A stretch of DNA of 22,444 bases from IMG/VR virus record IMGVR_UViG_3300037502_002811, positions 1 to 22,444 of that record; one strand, 5' to 3'. Of the stretch, positions 21,702-22,444 are shown in pieces (the first letter of the stretch is position 1; every line of letters begins with the position of its first letter). A model generated the notes under the pieces. The model did not search any database, was not told where the DNA came from, and saw nothing but the letters and a program-made list of their open reading frames with translations. The stretch is from a virus. The position numbers and the translations under genes were made by a program.

Positions 21702-21982
21702 TCCTTGTCCTCCCCAAGCGCGTCTATGGCGATCTTTTGCATGTCGTATTGAGCAATTCGCTCAAGCGTCTGCCTTTGATCGTCTGGATTTTTACTCAGT
21801 GCGGTTTGCGCCCATGATTGAAAATCGCATTGAGCTACCTGCCGCAGCGCCTCACGCAGCCGCTCTATTTCGGCTTGCTTTGCGTTGAACATGGCAACGA
21901 CACCTTCAAAAATGCCATGCTCTTTAAGCTGCCGCATCATTACGGCCTCATATCGTTCTTGCATTTCCACGGGATCAAGCAT
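21698..21982 (-). CDS. Coiled-coil array protein, copy 3 (94 aa)
   Basis: ATG 21982 (MLDPVEMQERYEAVMM) has a GGGGAGGGGG ribosome site embedded in the previous gene's last codons. Mid-protein QAEIERLREALRQVAQ is encoded by DNA nearly identical to that in the two upstream genes. It ends AIDALGEDKE, a variant of the shared tail. The rest (CDFQSWAQTALSKNPDD) is unique. Probably a small oligomeric helical protein; function unknown. Confidence 0.78.
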   Translation of the reverse strand: MLDPVEMQERYEAVMMRQLKEHGIFEGVVAMFNAKQAEIERLREALRQVAQCDFQSWAQTALSKNPDDQRQTLERIAQYDMQKIAIDALGEDKE

Positions 21983-22238
21983 CTTCCCCCTCCCCAAGCG
22001 CGGCGCGGGCCATGCGGAAATAGTCCGCGTGTCTATCAAAGGGCATCGTTGATTGCTGTTCAGCCCTTTTCTGTATTTCAAGAAGCGCCTCACGCAGCCG
22101 CTCTATCTCGTCGGCGGCTTTAAGCGCAACTTTTGTGTCGCATTTGCATATTCCCCCGCGACACGCCATTCTTTCATCATCATCTGCATCACAGGATATT
22201 TGATTTTTTCTGCGAAGCTGTTCAACAATGTCGCTCAT
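21975..22238 (-). CDS. Coiled-coil array protein, copy 2 (87 aa)
   Basis: ATG 22238 is preceded by GGGGAGGGGAAGG from the end of the upstream gene. The protein starts MSDIVEQLRRKNQI. It has a short Cys-containing insert (CRGGICKCD, about 25-33), then ADEIERLREALLEIQKRAEQ and ends ARAALGEGEDA. The MSDIVEQLR and AADEIERLR pattern is common in small phage proteins of unknown function. The Cys insert could bind metal. Confidence 0.8.
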   Translation of the reverse strand: MSDIVEQLRRKNQISCDADDDERMACRGGICKCDTKVALKAADEIERLREALLEIQKRAEQQSTMPFDRHADYFRMARAALGEGEDA

Positions 22239-22444
22239 TCCTTCCCCTCCCCAAGCGCGGCGCGGGCGGTATATAGCTCTGCAATTTCCGTTGCAACATC
22301 ACGACACTCACAATTAGCCTCGAAATACCCACCCGTTTTGCGGCAACAAAGTGAGTTGCAAAGTCCCGTCAGAATATGGGCAATGTCGCCAATTAGCTTA
22401 TTATCGGGACGCAGAGCCTCACGCAGCCGCTCTATTTCGTCGGC
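22235..22444 (-). CDS. Partial coiled-coil array protein, copy 1 (C-terminal 69 aa)
   Basis: The frame is open at the right edge of the window and stops with TGA at 22237-22235, overlapping the next start as ATGA. The visible part begins ADEIERLREALRPD, has a Cys-rich middle (LCNSLCCRKTGG and later NCECRD) and ends ARAALGEGKE. The first and last blocks match the downstream genes, while the middle differs, suggesting shuffling between copies. Confidence 0.75.
   Translation of the reverse strand, partial: ADEIERLREALRPDNKLIGDIAHILTGLCNSLCCRKTGGYFEANCECRDVATEIAELYTARAALGEGKE

Larger units (their letters stand above)
21557..22267 (-). repeat. Four-copy gene-junction repeat (tail codons + Shine-Dalgarno + start)
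   Basis: Copies lie at 22241-22267, 21983-22010, 21703-21726 and 21557-21580. On the minus strand each reads as a variant of GCGCTTGGGGAGGGGAAGGA placed directly before or over an ATG. The same bases encode the tail ALGEGKE (or a variant) of one gene and form the ribosome site of the next. The first two copies are nearly identical including flanking cgcggcgcgggc; the last two share cgcgtcta instead. Confidence 0.8.
21849..22444 (-). repeat. Three-copy IERLREAL coding block
   Basis: A block that reads gcctcacgcagccgctctat on the + strand occurs at 21849-21868, 22087-22106 and 22416-22435. It is identical in all three copies, and each continues with (t/c)tcg. On the minus strand it encodes EIERLREAL in three consecutive genes. 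The last two copies also share the following tcggc. Conservation is at DNA level, including silent positions, which points to recent duplication or gene conversion rather than convergence on a coiled coil. Confidence 0.85.

Noticed and set aside
21589-21888. 99-aa + strand frame over the minus-strand array
   Set aside because: It is opposite three coupled minus-strand genes; no ribosome site or family features.
21849-22444. CRISPR-like array
   Set aside because: The three repeats are spaced about 240-330 nt apart and lie within coding frames; not the short regular spacing of a CRISPR array.

Overview
The window looks like part of a tailed-phage genome (or a closely related prophage) infecting an alphaproteobacterium. 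It runs from the end of a virion-protein cluster through a complete replication module into a dense array of small accessory genes. Genes abut or overlap by 1-17 nt, many by the ATGA stop/start type, and GTG starts are common. The alphaproteobacterial host is inferred from a GcrA-like regulator at 18404-18919, a family typical of Alphaproteobacteria, and from the moderately high GC content by eye. I saw no tRNA, rRNA, CRISPR array, insertion sequence, integrase, terminase, capsid gene or phage RNA polymerase.

Region 1 (1-8670, + strand): the 3' end of a virion-type protein, then a 504-aa Ala/Gln/Gly-repeat protein, a 431-aa protein and a 1856-aa giant. The giant has an HELMH metallopeptidase motif, a Pro-rich repeat linker and a C-terminal part resembling the large 'polyvalent' proteins that phages package and inject. 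These are probably internal or ejected virion proteins.

Region 2 (8671-17058): a complete DNA-replication set. A single minus-strand SNF2-type helicase (8671-10125) lies tail to tail with the giant gene with no gap. A divergent intergenic region (10126-10245) follows. Then comes a + strand operon: a conserved 111-aa phage protein, a coiled-coil protein, an SSB-like protein with an acidic DEEAPF C-terminus, an archaeo-eukaryotic-type primase, a UvrD-like SF1 helicase, a small Cys-rich protein, and a family A DNA polymerase with 3'-5' exonuclease. The polymerase has Leu at the position equivalent to E. coli Pol I Phe762.

Region 3 (22444 down to 17033, - strand): about eighteen small genes reading leftwards towards the polymerase. 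Recognisable members are a nuclease of the SNase/thermonuclease family with an N-terminal hydrophobic segment, a GcrA-like regulator, a DUF6378-like protein, a protein resembling a winged-helix effector domain, and a small conserved WNYRV family protein. Two membrane mini-proteins (44 and 49 aa) fit ATGA-coupled slots. One gene (19600-20050) appears split by a +1 frame change. The distal genes (21552-22444) share a repeated junction in which the last codons of one gene are also the Shine-Dalgarno and start of the next. Three of them also share an almost identical coiled-coil coding block, which suggests a gene array grown by duplication.

A working model is that the + strand operon replicates the genome. 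The minus operon would supply early or host-takeover functions, including transcription control (GcrA-like, winged-helix-like), a nuclease and small membrane proteins. Function in region 3 is mostly inference.
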